DNA of 64,000 bases, taken from an uncultured Granulosicoccaceae bacterium. GTDB taxonomy: Bacteria; Pseudomonadota; Gammaproteobacteria; Granulosicoccales; Granulosicoccaceae. Shown here in pieces: positions 55,329-64,000 of this stretch. Every line of letters begins with the position of its first letter. The stretch's first letter is position 1. The notes under the pieces are model-generated. The model did no database searches, was not told the origin of the DNA, and was given only the letters and a program-made list of their open reading frames with translations. The stretch lies in the NCBI GenBank assembly GCA_938007995.1, contig CALLLW010000029.1:1-64000 (forward strand), read 5' to 3'. Both the position numbers and the translations under genes were made by a program.

Positions 55329-55509
55329 AGTGAATTGACGCCGGATAATTAAATCCGGCGTCCTGCACACCGACCTACCTGCCGCTACAACTTTTCAATT
55401 TCTGCTGTAACAAATCCGCCGCGCAGACCGCTGGAACCTTCTCTATCTACTCATACTTAGCCGTTGTGAATTGCGTTAGAATCTAGCTCCCGCAATAAAC
55501 GAAGTAATA

Positions 55510-57861
55510 ATGAATACCGCCTCACTGATTGCCAACGAGCTTGGCGCCAAAGCCGCACAGGTAGAAGCCGCCATTGCGCTGCTTGACGAAGGTTCCACCG
55601 TACCATTCATCGCACGTTACCGAAAAGAAGCAACCGGTGGTCTTGATGACACGCAGTTGCGCCAGCTGCACTCGCGCCTCAGTTACCTGCGCGAACTCAA
55701 TGACAGAAGGAAAACCATCCTCGCCAGTGTTGAAGAACAGGGCAAACTTACTGATGAGCTGCGCAAGAGCTTTGTTGATGCAAGCAGCAAGACCGAGCTT
55801 GAAGATCTATACCTGCCATACAAACCACGCCGACGTACCAAAGCGCAGAAAGCACGTGAAGCAGGCCTGCAACCATTGGCCGATGCACTGCTTGAAAACC
55901 ATAACGCAGATCCGCAACAGGCAGCCAGCGCGTTTATCGATCCAAAGCTTGAGATAAACACCACCGAAGAGGCACTGGAAGGTGCGCGGCAAATACTGAT
56001 GGAAGAGATCGCAGAGATTCCGGAGCTTAGCGGATCACTGCGGGAATTTTTCTGGAGTAAAGCTGAACTCACCAGTACTGTGGTGAAAACAAAAAAAGAA
56101 GAAGGACAAAAATTCGCAGATTACTTCGAATATAACGAGCTGATAAAAGATATCCCATCACACAGAGCACTGGCATTGTTCCGTGGCAGTAACGACGGTG
56201 TATTGCGATTGAATCTTGATCTGCCACAGCCAGACAACACTGACATTCATCCCTGTGTCACCAGGATCGCCAGCCACCTGCAGGTAAGCAGCTCATCAAA
56301 ATGGTTGTTCGAAACTATACGTAAGTGTTGGCTGATCAAACTACACACCCGCTTCGAAACCGAACTCAGAACACGGCTGCGTGAATCCGCTGAAACCGAA
56401 GCCATAGACGTATTTGCAAAAAACCTGCGTGACCTTCTACTCGCAGCACCCGCCGGCCCCAAAGCCACAATTGGACTGGATCCGGGCTTAAGAACCGGTG
56501 TAAAGGTCGCCGTAACCTCACCTACTGGTAAACTGTTGGATACTGCGACTATCTACCCGCATGCACCCAAAAACCAGTGGGATCAATCAATTGCAAGTAT
56601 TGCCACACTTGCAAAAAAACACAACGCAGCGCTTATTGCGATTGGTAACGGCACTGCTTCAAGAGAAACAGACAAGCTCGCCGGTGACACCATAAAACGA
56701 CATCCGGATCTTGGCTTGCAGAAGATCATCGTCAGTGAAGCCGGTGCATCTGTCTACTCTGCTTCAGAGACCGCCTCAAAAGAAATGCCGGACATAGACG
56801 TATCACTGCGGGGTGCCGCCTCAATTGCACGCAGACTGCAGGATCCACTGGCAGAGCTGGTTAAGGTTGAACCCAAAGCAATTGGTGTGGGTCAATATCA
56901 GCACGATGTTAACCAGATAAACCTCGCCAGTTCGCTTGAAGCGGTGGTGCAGGATTGTGTTAACGCGGTAGGTGTAGACATCAACTCCGCGTCAGCCGAG
57001 TTACTCACTCACGTATCAGGTTTATCAGCGACGCTTGCCGAAAACATCATCAGTTACCGCGATGAAATCGGTAAATTCAAAAGCAGAACCGAACTTAAAA
57101 AAGTCCCACGCCTTGGCCCCAAAGCATTTGAACAAAGTGCAGGATTCCTGCGTATCATGGATGGCAGCAACGCACTGGATGCCTCAGCAGTACATCCGGA
57201 AGCCTATCCTGTTGTGAAGAAAATATCGGCTGATACCGGATGTGACATCAGAAAGCTGATCGGTGACTCAAGCACGTTAAAAGCGCTTGATCCGAAACGC
57301 TACACCGACGAACAATTTGGCCTGCCAACAGTACAGGACATTCTAAAAGAACTCGATAAACCCGGTCGCGATCCACGCCCGGAATTCAAAACCGCAAGCT
57401 TCAGGGAAGGGGTTGAAAAAATATCAGACCTCACACCAGACATGGTTCTTGAAGGGGTCGTCAGCAACGTGACCCACTTCGGCGCGTTTGTTGATATTGG
57501 CGTACATCAGGACGGGCTGGTGCATATCTCGGCGCTATCCAATACGTTCGTCAAAGACTCGCGTGATGTTGTCGCTGCAGGTGATGTGGTAAAAGTAAAG
57601 GTGATGGAGGTCGATGAAAAGCGCAAGCGTATCGCACTGACTATGAATCTTAATGACTCTGCCAGAGATCAAAATGATGCAGCGCCACGACGCAGCGATT
57701 CGTCCAGTAGCAAGCCCCGCAGTGACAATAGAAAAAAATCAAACAACAGGCACGTAAACAGGAATCAATCATCTGGCGGTCAAACGTCTAGTGCGAATCA
57801 GATGGGCAGTTTTGGTGAAGCGTTGCTGCAGGCAAGTAAAAATAAATCAGCTGATCGGTAA
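55510..57861 (+). CDS. tex: Tex family RNA-binding transcriptional accessory protein
   Basis: 783 aa cytosolic nucleic-acid-binding protein. Order of domains: helical N terminus ([23 protein letters not shown] split by family gaps), YqgF-like fold ([16 protein letters not shown]), helix-hairpin-helix region ([15 protein letters not shown]), and a C-terminal S1 domain ([21 protein letters not shown], residues about 645-715). A basic Ser/Asn/Arg-rich tail of about 60 residues follows. Length is typical. Single gene. Confidence 0.96.
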   Translation: MNTASLIANELGAKAAQVEAAIALLDEGSTVPFIARYRKEATGGLDDTQLRQLHSRLSYLRELNDRRKTILASVEEQGKLTDELRKSFVDASSKTELEDLYLPYKPRRRTKAQKAREAGLQPLADALLENHNADPQQAASAFIDPKLEINTTEEALEGARQILMEEIAEIPELSGSLREFFWSKAELTSTVVKTKKEEGQKFADYFEYNELIKDIPSHRALALFRGSNDGVLRLNLDLPQPDNTDIHPCVTRIASHLQVSSSSKWLFETIRKCWLIKLHTRFETELRTRLRESAETEAIDVFAKNLRDLLLAAPAGPKATIGLDPGLRTGVKVAVTSPTGKLLDTATIYPHAPKNQWDQSIASIATLAKKHNAALIAIGNGTASRETDKLAGDTIKRHPDLGLQKIIVSEAGASVYSASETASKEMPDIDVSLRGAASIARRLQDPLAELVKVEPKAIGVGQYQHDVNQINLASSLEAVVQDCVNAVGVDINSASAELLTHVSGLSATLAENIISYRDEIGKFKSRTELKKVPRLGPKAFEQSAGFLRIMDGSNALDASAVHPEAYPVVKKISADTGCDIRKLIGDSSTLKALDPKRYTDEQFGLPTVQDILKELDKPGRDPRPEFKTASFREGVEKISDLTPDMVLEGVVSNVTHFGAFVDIGVHQDGLVHISALSNTFVKDSRDVVAAGDVVKVKVMEVDEKRKRIALTMNLNDSARDQNDAAPRRSDSSSSKPRSDNRKKSNNRHVNRNQSSGGQTSSANQMGSFGEALLQASKNKSADR

Positions 57862-57869
57862 AAAAGCCC

Positions 57870-57908
57870 GGCACTGCTAATGCATCGTTAGGTAATATTG
57901 GCAGTGCC
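57870..57908. repeat. Inverted repeat after tex
   Basis: GGCACTGCTAAT (57870-57881) pairs with ATTGGCAGTGCC (57897-57908) with one wobble, loop of 15 nt. A U-run would follow only on the minus strand. It may end tex transcription or modulate readthrough into the next gene 33 nt away. Confidence 0.55.
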
Positions 57909-57940
57909 AATGGCGTACAGCACACTGAGGAAAAATCCCA

Positions 57941-58624
57941 ATGAAACGTTCCCGCATCAATGAAATCATTCTTCAGAGCGATGACTTTATTAAGAGCTTC
58001 GGATTTCATCTGCCGCCTTTTGCCTATTGGTCTCCTCAGCAGCTGATTGAGAAAAAAGATAAGGCTAAATCCTTAATTGAAGCGCGTCTGGGTTGGGACA
58101 TCACTGACTACGGACAAGCTAACTTTGAATCACTGGGTCTTGTGCTCTTCACAACACGCAATGGCAGCCTTGATAATCTGAAAAGCGGCAGCGGTATGTG
58201 CTACGCAGAAAAGATAATGATCTCACGCAAAGATCAGACCTCACCCATGCATCGCCACATCACCAAAGCAGAAGATATCATCAACAGAGGTGGTGCTACG
58301 CTTGCAATAAAAATGTACGAGTCAGACAACGACGGCAATCTTGATGAGTCTGCACCGGTGATAGTCGCCACAGACGGCGAACCCAGACAACTCGCACCCG
58401 GTGACATTCTGAAACTGCAACCAGGTGAAAGCGTTACCCTGCTACCCGGCAACTGGCACGAGTTCTGGGGCGAAGGCGGTGACGTTCTGATCGGTGAGGT
58501 CTCTACAGTTAACGATGATCTGACTGATAATGTGTTTCATACACCCATCGGGCGTTTCTCAAAGATTGAAGAAGACGTAGATCCGATACATCTGCTGGTA
58601 TCAGACTACGACAACTGGCTTTGA
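57941..58624 (+). CDS. D-lyxose ketol-isomerase-like cupin
   Basis: 227 aa. Cupin barrel with metal ligands likely in MHRHITKAEDIINRGG (His-x-His and Glu) and a later His in LLPGNWHEFWGEGGDVLIGEVSTVNDD split by gaps. This pattern fits the D-lyxose isomerase family, which interconverts D-lyxose and D-xylulose or D-mannose and D-fructose. The N-terminal half is a helical arm. It stands alone behind tex, so the pathway is unclear. Confidence 0.82.
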   Translation: MKRSRINEIILQSDDFIKSFGFHLPPFAYWSPQQLIEKKDKAKSLIEARLGWDITDYGQANFESLGLVLFTTRNGSLDNLKSGSGMCYAEKIMISRKDQTSPMHRHITKAEDIINRGGATLAIKMYESDNDGNLDESAPVIVATDGEPRQLAPGDILKLQPGESVTLLPGNWHEFWGEGGDVLIGEVSTVNDDLTDNVFHTPIGRFSKIEEDVDPIHLLVSDYDNWL

Positions 58625-58651
58625 ACTGATGTCGCGTGTTTTTAAGTGACT

Positions 58652-59002
58652 TCAATCGTCAGGTAAAACGAAACCGGAATCAGCCTGATTGAGTTTATCA
58701 GCAGTGCTTTCGTTCACACGCTGGTATTTAAACCAGCTATTACTGCCCCGGCTTTTCAGTCGTTTAACCCAATGCTCTTTTGATTGTTGGTGCTGTAGCA
58801 AACTCATCTTTAGATCTGAGCTTGCACAACCAGTATCAACCAACTGTGCGATATCGTGCTTATGCGAGGCGATATACTGATTCAGCCGCCCTTTAACGAT
58901 CCAGTTGTGTAAAACGTATTCACTGAAAATAGTGTTGTCTGCTCTTACCTCTTGAGCCTGCTCAAAAGATAGCGGCTGATAAGCCGTGCCATGTGTCGCC
59001 AC
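58652..59002 (-). CDS. Hypothetical protein
   Basis: 116 aa, GTG start. No signal peptide or membrane segment. Mixed helical composition (FEQAQEVRADNTIFSEYVLHNWIVKG broken by turns, then SDLKMSLLQHQQSKEHWVKRL). No family recognised. It is the only good frame between the cupin gene and the structured leader, and its amino-acid make-up looks coding, but a chance frame is possible. Confidence 0.5.
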   Translation of the reverse strand: MATHGTAYQPLSFEQAQEVRADNTIFSEYVLHNWIVKGRLNQYIASHKHDIAQLVDTGCASSDLKMSLLQHQQSKEHWVKRLKSRGSNSWFKYQRVNESTADKLNQADSGFVLPDD

Positions 59003-59491
59003 CCGTGGCCATAGTATGCTTTGCCAAACAAAAAACTTTTCACCAGCGCAATAACAGATTTCACACTGTTATTTTAGCACTGGAAAAACACGGTGACAGC
59101 ATAAGAGCAAACAAGTTTTATTGTGTATGCAGGCGGCTATGTGAATAAGACGTGAATGCTTGAACAGAGCCACCAATAAATGTTTTCCTGAAGACATCTG
59201 CGCGGACCTTGTAAATATTACACTTTGTGGTACGAGATATATTAGTCAGATACGCTTACACGTATGCTCGAAGTGTTCCGATGCGTGCGCAGAGTATCGG
59301 TGCAGTTTGCCGGATACGAACTTATCCGGTGATAGTGAAATGCGCGACGCATCTAAATCATCGTGCCATGCGTATCGTCATGATGTCGGGATACAAAACG
59401 GCTCCGCAACCACGCAGTAATTTGCGTCAGTCTCACGCCTTCGGCGTATGGCAGGGTCACTGACTTACTATTTAATAAACAGGAAAAGTAG
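59003..59491. other. Intergenic region upstream of the beta-helix gene
   Basis: 489 nt. An AT-rich hairpin AATAACAG/CTGTTATT (59050-59073) followed by TTTA is near the left end. The right half (59249-59464) is packed with hairpins and listed separately. No coding frame is convincing. Confidence 0.5.
59249..59464 (+). promoter_or_regulatory. Candidate structured leader RNA of the beta-helix gene
   Basis: Consecutive perfect hairpins on the plus strand: ATACG/CGTAT (59250-59265), CCGAT/ATCGG (59278-59300), CCGGATA/TATCCGG (59310-59329), ATGCG/CGCAT (59340-59352), ACGCA/TGCGT (59412-59427), and ACGCC-TTC-GGCGT (59435-59447) enclosed by GTCAGT/ACTGAC (59426-59464). The array ends 27 nt before the ATG. 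It matches no riboswitch class I know. Confidence 0.4.
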
Positions 59492-60322
59492 ATGAAGAGA
59501 TTTAGCACGACAGCTCTGGCTACTGCATTTGCCCTTTTTGCATCAGGCGGTGTGTTTGCAAACCACACTGTCCTTGTCGAGGGTGAGCAGGATTTTGACG
59601 GCGATGGACTACTTGGTGCAAACGAAGACTCGGATGGCGATCAGGTATTTGGTACCATAATGGGTGGCGTCAATGGCGTATCCGACAACGGACGCGTTAT
59701 GATTGTTACTTCCGGACGATTCTTTGAAACCGTAACCCTTGCGGGCACTGGCGTCACAGCACTGGAAGCAGCACCGGGTGTCAACGCTGTTGTTGAGGCT
59801 TTCAATGGCGGCGGCGATGTGGAACTAAACAATGCCAGACAACAAGCACCTGGTATTGTCGTAGACACTGATGGAAGTTTCCCGATAGAAATACGCAACC
59901 TCGTTACACGCAACTGGACCGCAGGTATTCTGGTGCAAGGCCAAAGCCGTGTCACCATTGATAAGGTTAGAGCAGACAGTAACGTAAACTATGGGATTCA
60001 GGTCACCGGCAGTTCGCGAGTTGCAATTACGAACTCACAGATCAACGGCTCTGGCTACCGCCGGTCAGGCTCTTTGGGACTGACTCCGGGCGGTGACATC
60101 GCACCGGATCCAGGCGTTGGAATTGCCTTCCAGGGTGGCTCCGGCGGAGTCGTTGCCAACACCACAGTAGCACACAGCTTTGGAGCTGGAATAACAGGTA
60201 ATGTGCAGCGTCAGAACAACACTGTGTTCGATAACAGCACAGGCGGCGGCAACGGTGGCGTTTGTATTGACACCGATGGTGATGGCTTTGGTTGGGACGG
60301 TTTCGCAACATGCTTCCCATAG
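59492..60322 (+). CDS. Secreted parallel beta-helix protein with a C-terminal Cys/Trp motif
   Basis: 276 aa. Signal peptide MKRFSTTALATAFALFASGGVFA. Acidic Asp-rich motif DFDGDGLLGANEDSDGD at about residues 34-50 looks like a calcium-binding site. A right-handed parallel beta-helix follows (about 60-250), with rungs such as ILVQGQSRVTIDKV and YGIQVTGSSRVAITNSQING. The C terminus, CIDTDGDGFGWDGFATC, resembles the modules of the GH12 enzyme. No catalytic residues for polysaccharide lyase were identified, so binding or structural roles remain open. Confidence 0.82.
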   Translation: MKRFSTTALATAFALFASGGVFANHTVLVEGEQDFDGDGLLGANEDSDGDQVFGTIMGGVNGVSDNGRVMIVTSGRFFETVTLAGTGVTALEAAPGVNAVVEAFNGGGDVELNNARQQAPGIVVDTDGSFPIEIRNLVTRNWTAGILVQGQSRVTIDKVRADSNVNYGIQVTGSSRVAITNSQINGSGYRRSGSLGLTPGGDIAPDPGVGIAFQGGSGGVVANTTVAHSFGAGITGNVQRQNNTVFDNSTGGGNGGVCIDTDGDGFGWDGFATCFP

Positions 60323-60398
60323 CGCAGAATCAATACTGCAAAAATTGGTTAGGCTAACCACAGTTTATGCAATGAATATCGGTTAACCAAATCCCGAC

Positions 60399-60430
60399 AG
60401 GGCAAAACCAAACCGGTTTTGCCCTTTTTT
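60399..60430 (+). terminator. Rho-independent terminator of the beta-helix gene
   Basis: Eleven-base-pair stem AGGGCAAAACC (60399-60409) with GGTTTTGCCCT (60415-60425), loop of 5, followed by a T-run to 60430. Confidence 0.93.
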
Positions 60431-60463
60431 GATTTTTACCGTGACAAAAAATAGAGTTAAACA

Positions 60464-60898
60464 ATGATCGACATCATACGAAGCGCACTGATTGTAAACG
60501 CTGGCAGAAAGGCGATCGCTTGCATCTTCCTCGCATGTGTTACAACCATTCATGCAGGAGAATTCATCACGGCAGAACAGGAGTCAGACAAACAAGCCTA
60601 CCGAGCGCTGGTGCAAAGCAGGATCAATCCAATCCAGATCAATCAGATTCACCAATGGGAACTAACGCTGCTTGATGCTGATGGTGTACCGGTTGAAAAC
60701 GCAGAGATAGCCATCACCGGAGGTATGCCTGCACACAATCATGGATTGCCTACTGCACCACGTGTGACCGAAGAATTAAAACCCGGTGTTTATCTGGTGG
60801 AGGGAATGAAATTTCAAATGGGTGGAAACTGGGTGGTCAATTTCAAAATTACCGCAAATGACCTTACCGATACTGTCACCTTCAATCTGAGCATGTAG
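60464..60898 (+). CDS. Secreted YtkA/FixH-like protein
   Basis: 144 aa. N-terminal signal sequence at about residues 14-31 (GRKAIACIFLACVTTIHAG). The mature part is a small beta-sandwich with GGMPAHNHGLPTAPRVTEEL and MKFQMGGNWVVNFKI, the YtkA/FixH-like pattern. The MPxHxH element suggests copper binding. It is 24 nt before the di-haem peroxidase gene and probably co-transcribed; the pairing is common in proteobacteria. Confidence 0.82.
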   Translation: MIDIIRSALIVNAGRKAIACIFLACVTTIHAGEFITAEQESDKQAYRALVQSRINPIQINQIHQWELTLLDADGVPVENAEIAITGGMPAHNHGLPTAPRVTEELKPGVYLVEGMKFQMGGNWVVNFKITANDLTDTVTFNLSM

Positions 60899-60922
60899 TT
60901 GGATAGAAAATAACACTGCACC

Positions 60923-62278
60923 ATGCCTGAGCATTTCATGTCTGAGTCTTTGTTTCAGAGTGTTTTCTTTCGCAACGTTCGAGCACAACAGTCACTGATA
61001 GCCGGTATTGTACTGGTTGTGCTGTGTTTGTGCCTCAGCACTATGCTACGTGCCGATACTGCAGCAGACAACACACTCGCATCGGTGCAACTCGAACACT
61101 GGAGCGATGGAGAATTAAAATTGCTTCAGTCATTAAGCATAGACAACCTGCCGTCCCTACCCGCTTCCGCTGGTAATAGATTTGCAGATGATGACAGAGC
61201 CGCCGTGCTCGGTCACCGTATATTCTTTGACACAGCTTTTAGCAGCACCGGCACTATCGCCTGCGCCACCTGCCATCAACCGGAACATAACTTTTCAGAC
61301 GGATTGGCCAAAGGTAAAGCAATCGGGGAAACTGATCGACGGACAATGAGCTTACTGGGCGTGGCTTACAGTCCGTGGTTTTTCTGGGATGGTCGAAGTG
61401 ACAGCCTTTGGGCGCAAGCGCTCGAACCACTTGAAAAATCGACAGAGCATGGCGGTACACGCGTGCAGTACCTGCATCTTTTAGCTTCAGATGAGCGCTT
61501 GCGGAAGCCTTATGAAACACTATTCGGCAAGTTACCAACGTTAGAGGAACTGCAACGTTTTCCAGCCACTGCCGGACCACTTGGCAATGAAGCTCGGGTA
61601 ACTGCATGGCACTCAATGACGCCGCAAGACAGAGCGCTTGCAAACCATGTTTTTGCAAATATAGGGCGACTACTTGAAGCGTACCAGCGTCGCTTGTTGC
61701 CCGGCCCGTCCAAACTTGATCACTACATACGGGCATTGGAAAGTGGCGACACAGAGATTGCAGCCACCGCTTTAACCACAGATCAACGCGCCGGGCTGCG
61801 TTTATTTATCGGCAAAGCCCGTTGCATGCATTGCCACAACGGGCCTTTGCTAACGAACAATGACTTTCATAACACCGGTTTATTTCCACCAGACACGCTT
61901 CCGGTGGATCGTGGCCGAATAGAAGCGATCAAGCCCTTGCTTGCAAGTGAGTTTAATTGCCTGAGCGTAATAGCCGTAAGTGATCGTGGTGACTGTGAAG
62001 AACTTGAATTTGTGAAGACTCATGGCCTTGAACTGGTTGCAGCTTTTCGCACACCATCCTTGCGCGGCATGCACCAGGGGCCCTTCATGCACACGGGTGG
62101 ATTTTCTACCATGGCCCAGGTGCTGCAGCATTACAATAAAGCGCAGGCAACTTTGATCAGTGATGACCTGGTACCCCTGAACCTGAGTGAAACCGAGCTG
62201 AAACAACTCGAGGTATTTCTTGAATCAGTCATCAGTGCACCGGCTGTTTCAGCACAGTGGCTGCAACCACCGAAATAA
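60923..62278 (+). CDS. MauG/cytochrome c peroxidase-type di-haem protein
   Basis: 451 aa. Signal/anchor segment at about residues 23-43. Two c-type haem sites, CATCHQ (residue 114) and CMHCHN (residue 301), as in the bacterial di-haem peroxidase/MauG family. Other blocks: LGHRIFFDTAFSSTGTIAC, PWFFWDGRSDSLWAQAL, LRLFIGKARCMHC and FRTPSLRGMHQGPFMHTGGF. Role: periplasmic peroxide reduction or oxidative maturation of a partner. An in-frame ATG at residue 6 is an alternative start. Confidence 0.9.
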   Translation: MPEHFMSESLFQSVFFRNVRAQQSLIAGIVLVVLCLCLSTMLRADTAADNTLASVQLEHWSDGELKLLQSLSIDNLPSLPASAGNRFADDDRAAVLGHRIFFDTAFSSTGTIACATCHQPEHNFSDGLAKGKAIGETDRRTMSLLGVAYSPWFFWDGRSDSLWAQALEPLEKSTEHGGTRVQYLHLLASDERLRKPYETLFGKLPTLEELQRFPATAGPLGNEARVTAWHSMTPQDRALANHVFANIGRLLEAYQRRLLPGPSKLDHYIRALESGDTEIAATALTTDQRAGLRLFIGKARCMHCHNGPLLTNNDFHNTGLFPPDTLPVDRGRIEAIKPLLASEFNCLSVIAVSDRGDCEELEFVKTHGLELVAAFRTPSLRGMHQGPFMHTGGFSTMAQVLQHYNKAQATLISDDLVPLNLSETELKQLEVFLESVISAPAVSAQWLQPPK

Positions 62279-62646
62279 CACTCCGAGGTTTTATACCCGC
62301 TTTGAACAGATTTTTTCAGCCAGCATCTGTCCAACGTAAGAAATAAGCTCAAAATTACCGTGCTTATCTAATGATCTGTCGACCCTCGTACCTTCCAAGT
62401 CAAAGCTAACGAATCAAAGAGTCATACTTACGAAGCACATACTCAAAAATAGAATTGCAGACAGCTGTTTTGAACAACCTCACAACGCATACAGCCCTTA
62501 ACGTTGGTAACTGTTGCAGCAGGTGCTCCGCATTGGCACAAACCAATTCCACAGAGGCAATGTAGGCCTATCAGAGAATCCGGTATCTATTACGGTGACT
62601 TTCCAGACCAGATTAGTTTGCGTGTCTGTCACTTCCAGCCACGCCA
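62279..62646. other. Intergenic region between convergent genes
   Basis: 368 nt between the di-haem peroxidase gene and the SGNH lipoprotein gene. No clear terminator, RNA gene or open frame; the frame at its right end is antisense to the lipoprotein. Confidence 0.4.
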
Positions 62647-63597
62647 CTACAAATTGGTTTGATAGATATGCCATGCAACACTCTGCAATTCCAGCGCCTC
62701 ATCAGCCGGCAATGACAGTGTAGGTAAATTAACCGGTGACTCACCAGTCAGGTAGGCATAAAGCACATAAGCAATCATGGCTTTTCCGTGGGGAGTTGCA
62801 TGGGCGTAGTCAAGATACAGACTAAAGGGAGGAGCATCGTTATAGCTGGTATAAAAATGGTCCCATGCCCGGCCTATATGCACAACAGGCGCATCGAACA
62901 CAGCGGCCAGATTTTCATAGCCCAGTAGAATTTCGTCTGTTAAAGCGACATCTCTGTTTTGATATCCCCACGTCTGGTAGAACCCCATGACACTGCCAGC
63001 GGCTTCAATCCTTTGTTTTAATGTATTGATGATGCCGTAAGGCGACATGTGCGTGGCAATACTTCGACTTTGCTCCTGCACAAGAGTCAAGTCATACCCC
63101 TTAGCAATCAGCTCAGTTGTATGGGTGTTATCAAGGTGTTGATGCAACCAATAGCCGCCGGGATTGGAAGTCGCCAGATCGGTGATATATCCGCCACACT
63201 TTAATAGTTTTTCGAGCTTTGACTGAACATCGTTCATCAGACTATTGCCGATCAACAGCACACTCACTTCCCGACCTGCCGAACCTGCGCTAACACATCC
63301 CGGCTCTACACTCTGATTTTCTGCATCCGGTATAGGCTGATTTTCTGATTCCGATACAAAACCTGCGTCTGTATTGGTTTCGTCAGTTAAGTCATCTGTA
63401 TCGGCAGGATTCACAATAGCAGCTGAGTTTACTTGTACAGCTTGAACCTGATCGGCCGGCAAGCTTTGCTCAACGGCAACACCATCTACTCGAACCTGGT
63501 CATCCATGACAGATTCAGTGCCACTGCCACCACAAGCAGCGAGCACCAGCCCACCAAACACTAGGCTTGTGATTCTAATCGTGTAACTCAGAGCCAT
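62647..63597 (-). CDS. SGNH/GDSL-like lipoprotein
   Basis: 316 aa. Lipoprotein signal with lipobox LVLAACGG (Cys at residue 22). Residues 25-105 are an acidic, low-complexity spacer. The C-terminal 210 residues look like an SGNH hydrolase: block I VLLIGNSLMND (GNS instead of GDS), GGYWLHQHL, LTLVQEQS (in place of the usual Asn block) and the late DYAHATPHGKAMIAYVLYAYLTG with candidate Asp and His. Possibly a de-acetylase acting on polysaccharide at the envelope. Activity not proven. Confidence 0.8.
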   Translation of the reverse strand: MALSYTIRITSLVFGGLVLAACGGSGTESVMDDQVRVDGVAVEQSLPADQVQAVQVNSAAIVNPADTDDLTDETNTDAGFVSESENQPIPDAENQSVEPGCVSAGSAGREVSVLLIGNSLMNDVQSKLEKLLKCGGYITDLATSNPGGYWLHQHLDNTHTTELIAKGYDLTLVQEQSRSIATHMSPYGIINTLKQRIEAAGSVMGFYQTWGYQNRDVALTDEILLGYENLAAVFDAPVVHIGRAWDHFYTSYNDAPPFSLYLDYAHATPHGKAMIAYVLYAYLTGESPVNLPTLSLPADEALELQSVAWHIYQTNL

Positions 63598-64000
63598 ATC
63601 AAAAATCTATTTACCCGTCATCCGGCAATCATATCGGACAAGAGATTTTTTCTCCATGGAATGATTAACGAAACAGATTTTGAGCTTGTACCGCACTTAC
63701 GGGGACAGACATACCCCTTGGCATACCCCTTACGAGGACAGGCATCCCAAAGGAAAAAATGAGATACGGTTCGCGTTGTAATGTTTTAGCGGGAATCACT
63801 TTCAAGCTGGATAAAAGCTGCAGAATTACGCTCTATTATGTACGAGCCAGGCAATCCTCAGATCTCACAAAACACTTTTCATCACTGCTTGTCTTGCCGT
63901 GTGTGTCTGGCCGCGTCTGGCGAGCTTTATTGTTTGGCCTGGCCGCAGTTGCCGGCAGCTCATGCCAGCACCACAGACATCAGATTGAGCAGATATTGTT
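63598..64000. other. Right-edge intergenic region
   Basis: 403 nt. Contains a partial direct repeat around CATACCCCTTRSSRNAYACCCCTTAC-type sequence (63710-63735). A plus-strand frame near 63890-64000 translates to a signal-peptide-like LLFGLAAVAGSSC segment and may be the start of a gene that runs off the window, but it lacks a clear start codon and ribosome site. Confidence 0.35.

Noticed and set aside
55093..55368. Minus-strand frame with a Val-Pro/Ser-Gly-Phe repeat
   Set aside because: Produced by reading the 12-bp DNA repeat after phoX in antisense; overlaps the PhoX C terminus and has no ribosome site.
63880..64000. Start of a lipoprotein gene at the right edge
   Set aside because: Signal-like hydrophobic segment, but no clear start codon or ribosome site and the frame is cut by the window edge.

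Overview
The window is chromosomal DNA of a gammaproteobacterium. The left 13 kb holds, on the minus strand, two gene orders typical of that class: rnhB-dnaE-accA-tilS and pyrG-kdsA-eno-ftsB-ispD-ispF. GC content is moderate (near 50 % by eye). Exported glycoside hydrolases, a Tat-exported PhoX phosphatase, di-haem peroxidase, envelope lipoproteins and a Mn transport system suggest a free-living, probably marine or aquatic, polysaccharide-using heterotroph. The lineage cannot be fixed from sequence alone.

Layout. 0.5-13.1 kb: housekeeping genes for isoprenoids, cell division, glycolysis, KDO and CTP synthesis, tRNA-Ile modification, fatty acids and DNA replication. 13.2-14.8 kb: nicotinamidase and an IbpA-type Hsp20 gene with a heat-shock promoter-like site and a ROSE-like RNA thermometer hairpin. 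15.2-22.3 kb: one giant membrane-anchored coiled-coil gene (2372 codons) built from 42- and 56-residue repeats and ending in two helix-hairpin-helix-like domains. 23-26.4 kb: an ECF sigma/anti-sigma pair, then a GH12 endoglucanase carrying seven small CBM10-like Cys repeats. 26.9-30.9 kb: ettA and malate synthase G. 31.2-33 kb: an overlapping three-gene operon encoding a MotA/TolQ/ExbB-like channel, a TolR-position protein with a beta-rich periplasmic domain, and a third membrane protein. 33.4-34.5 kb: secreted GH5-like hydrolase. 34.6-36 kb: DUF445 and DUF2058 genes. 36-40.3 kb: SitABCD-like manganese/iron ABC transporter with divergent mntR. 40.4-48.4 kb: mrcB, a MITE-like palindrome, a TPR lipoprotein, DUF952, an unknown membrane protein, hisC, tyrS and DUF4399. 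48.5-58.6 kb: Ldh-family dehydrogenase, SDR plus class III aminotransferase, CinA-like protein, PhoX phosphatase, tex and a lyxose isomerase-like cupin. 59-63.6 kb: a long hairpin-rich leader before a secreted beta-helix protein, then a YtkA/FixH-like protein, a MauG-type di-haem peroxidase and an SGNH lipoprotein.

The secreted enzymes and small Cys/Trp modules point to interaction with beta-glucans. The Mn importer with MntR forms a self-contained metal-homeostasis unit. The best candidates for undescribed biology are the giant coiled-coil protein, the TolQ/TolR-like trio, the seven-repeat GH12 enzyme (its motif recurs at the C terminus of the beta-helix protein), and the structured leader at 59.25-59.46 kb. 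I see no rRNA or tRNA gene, CRISPR array, transposase or prophage.
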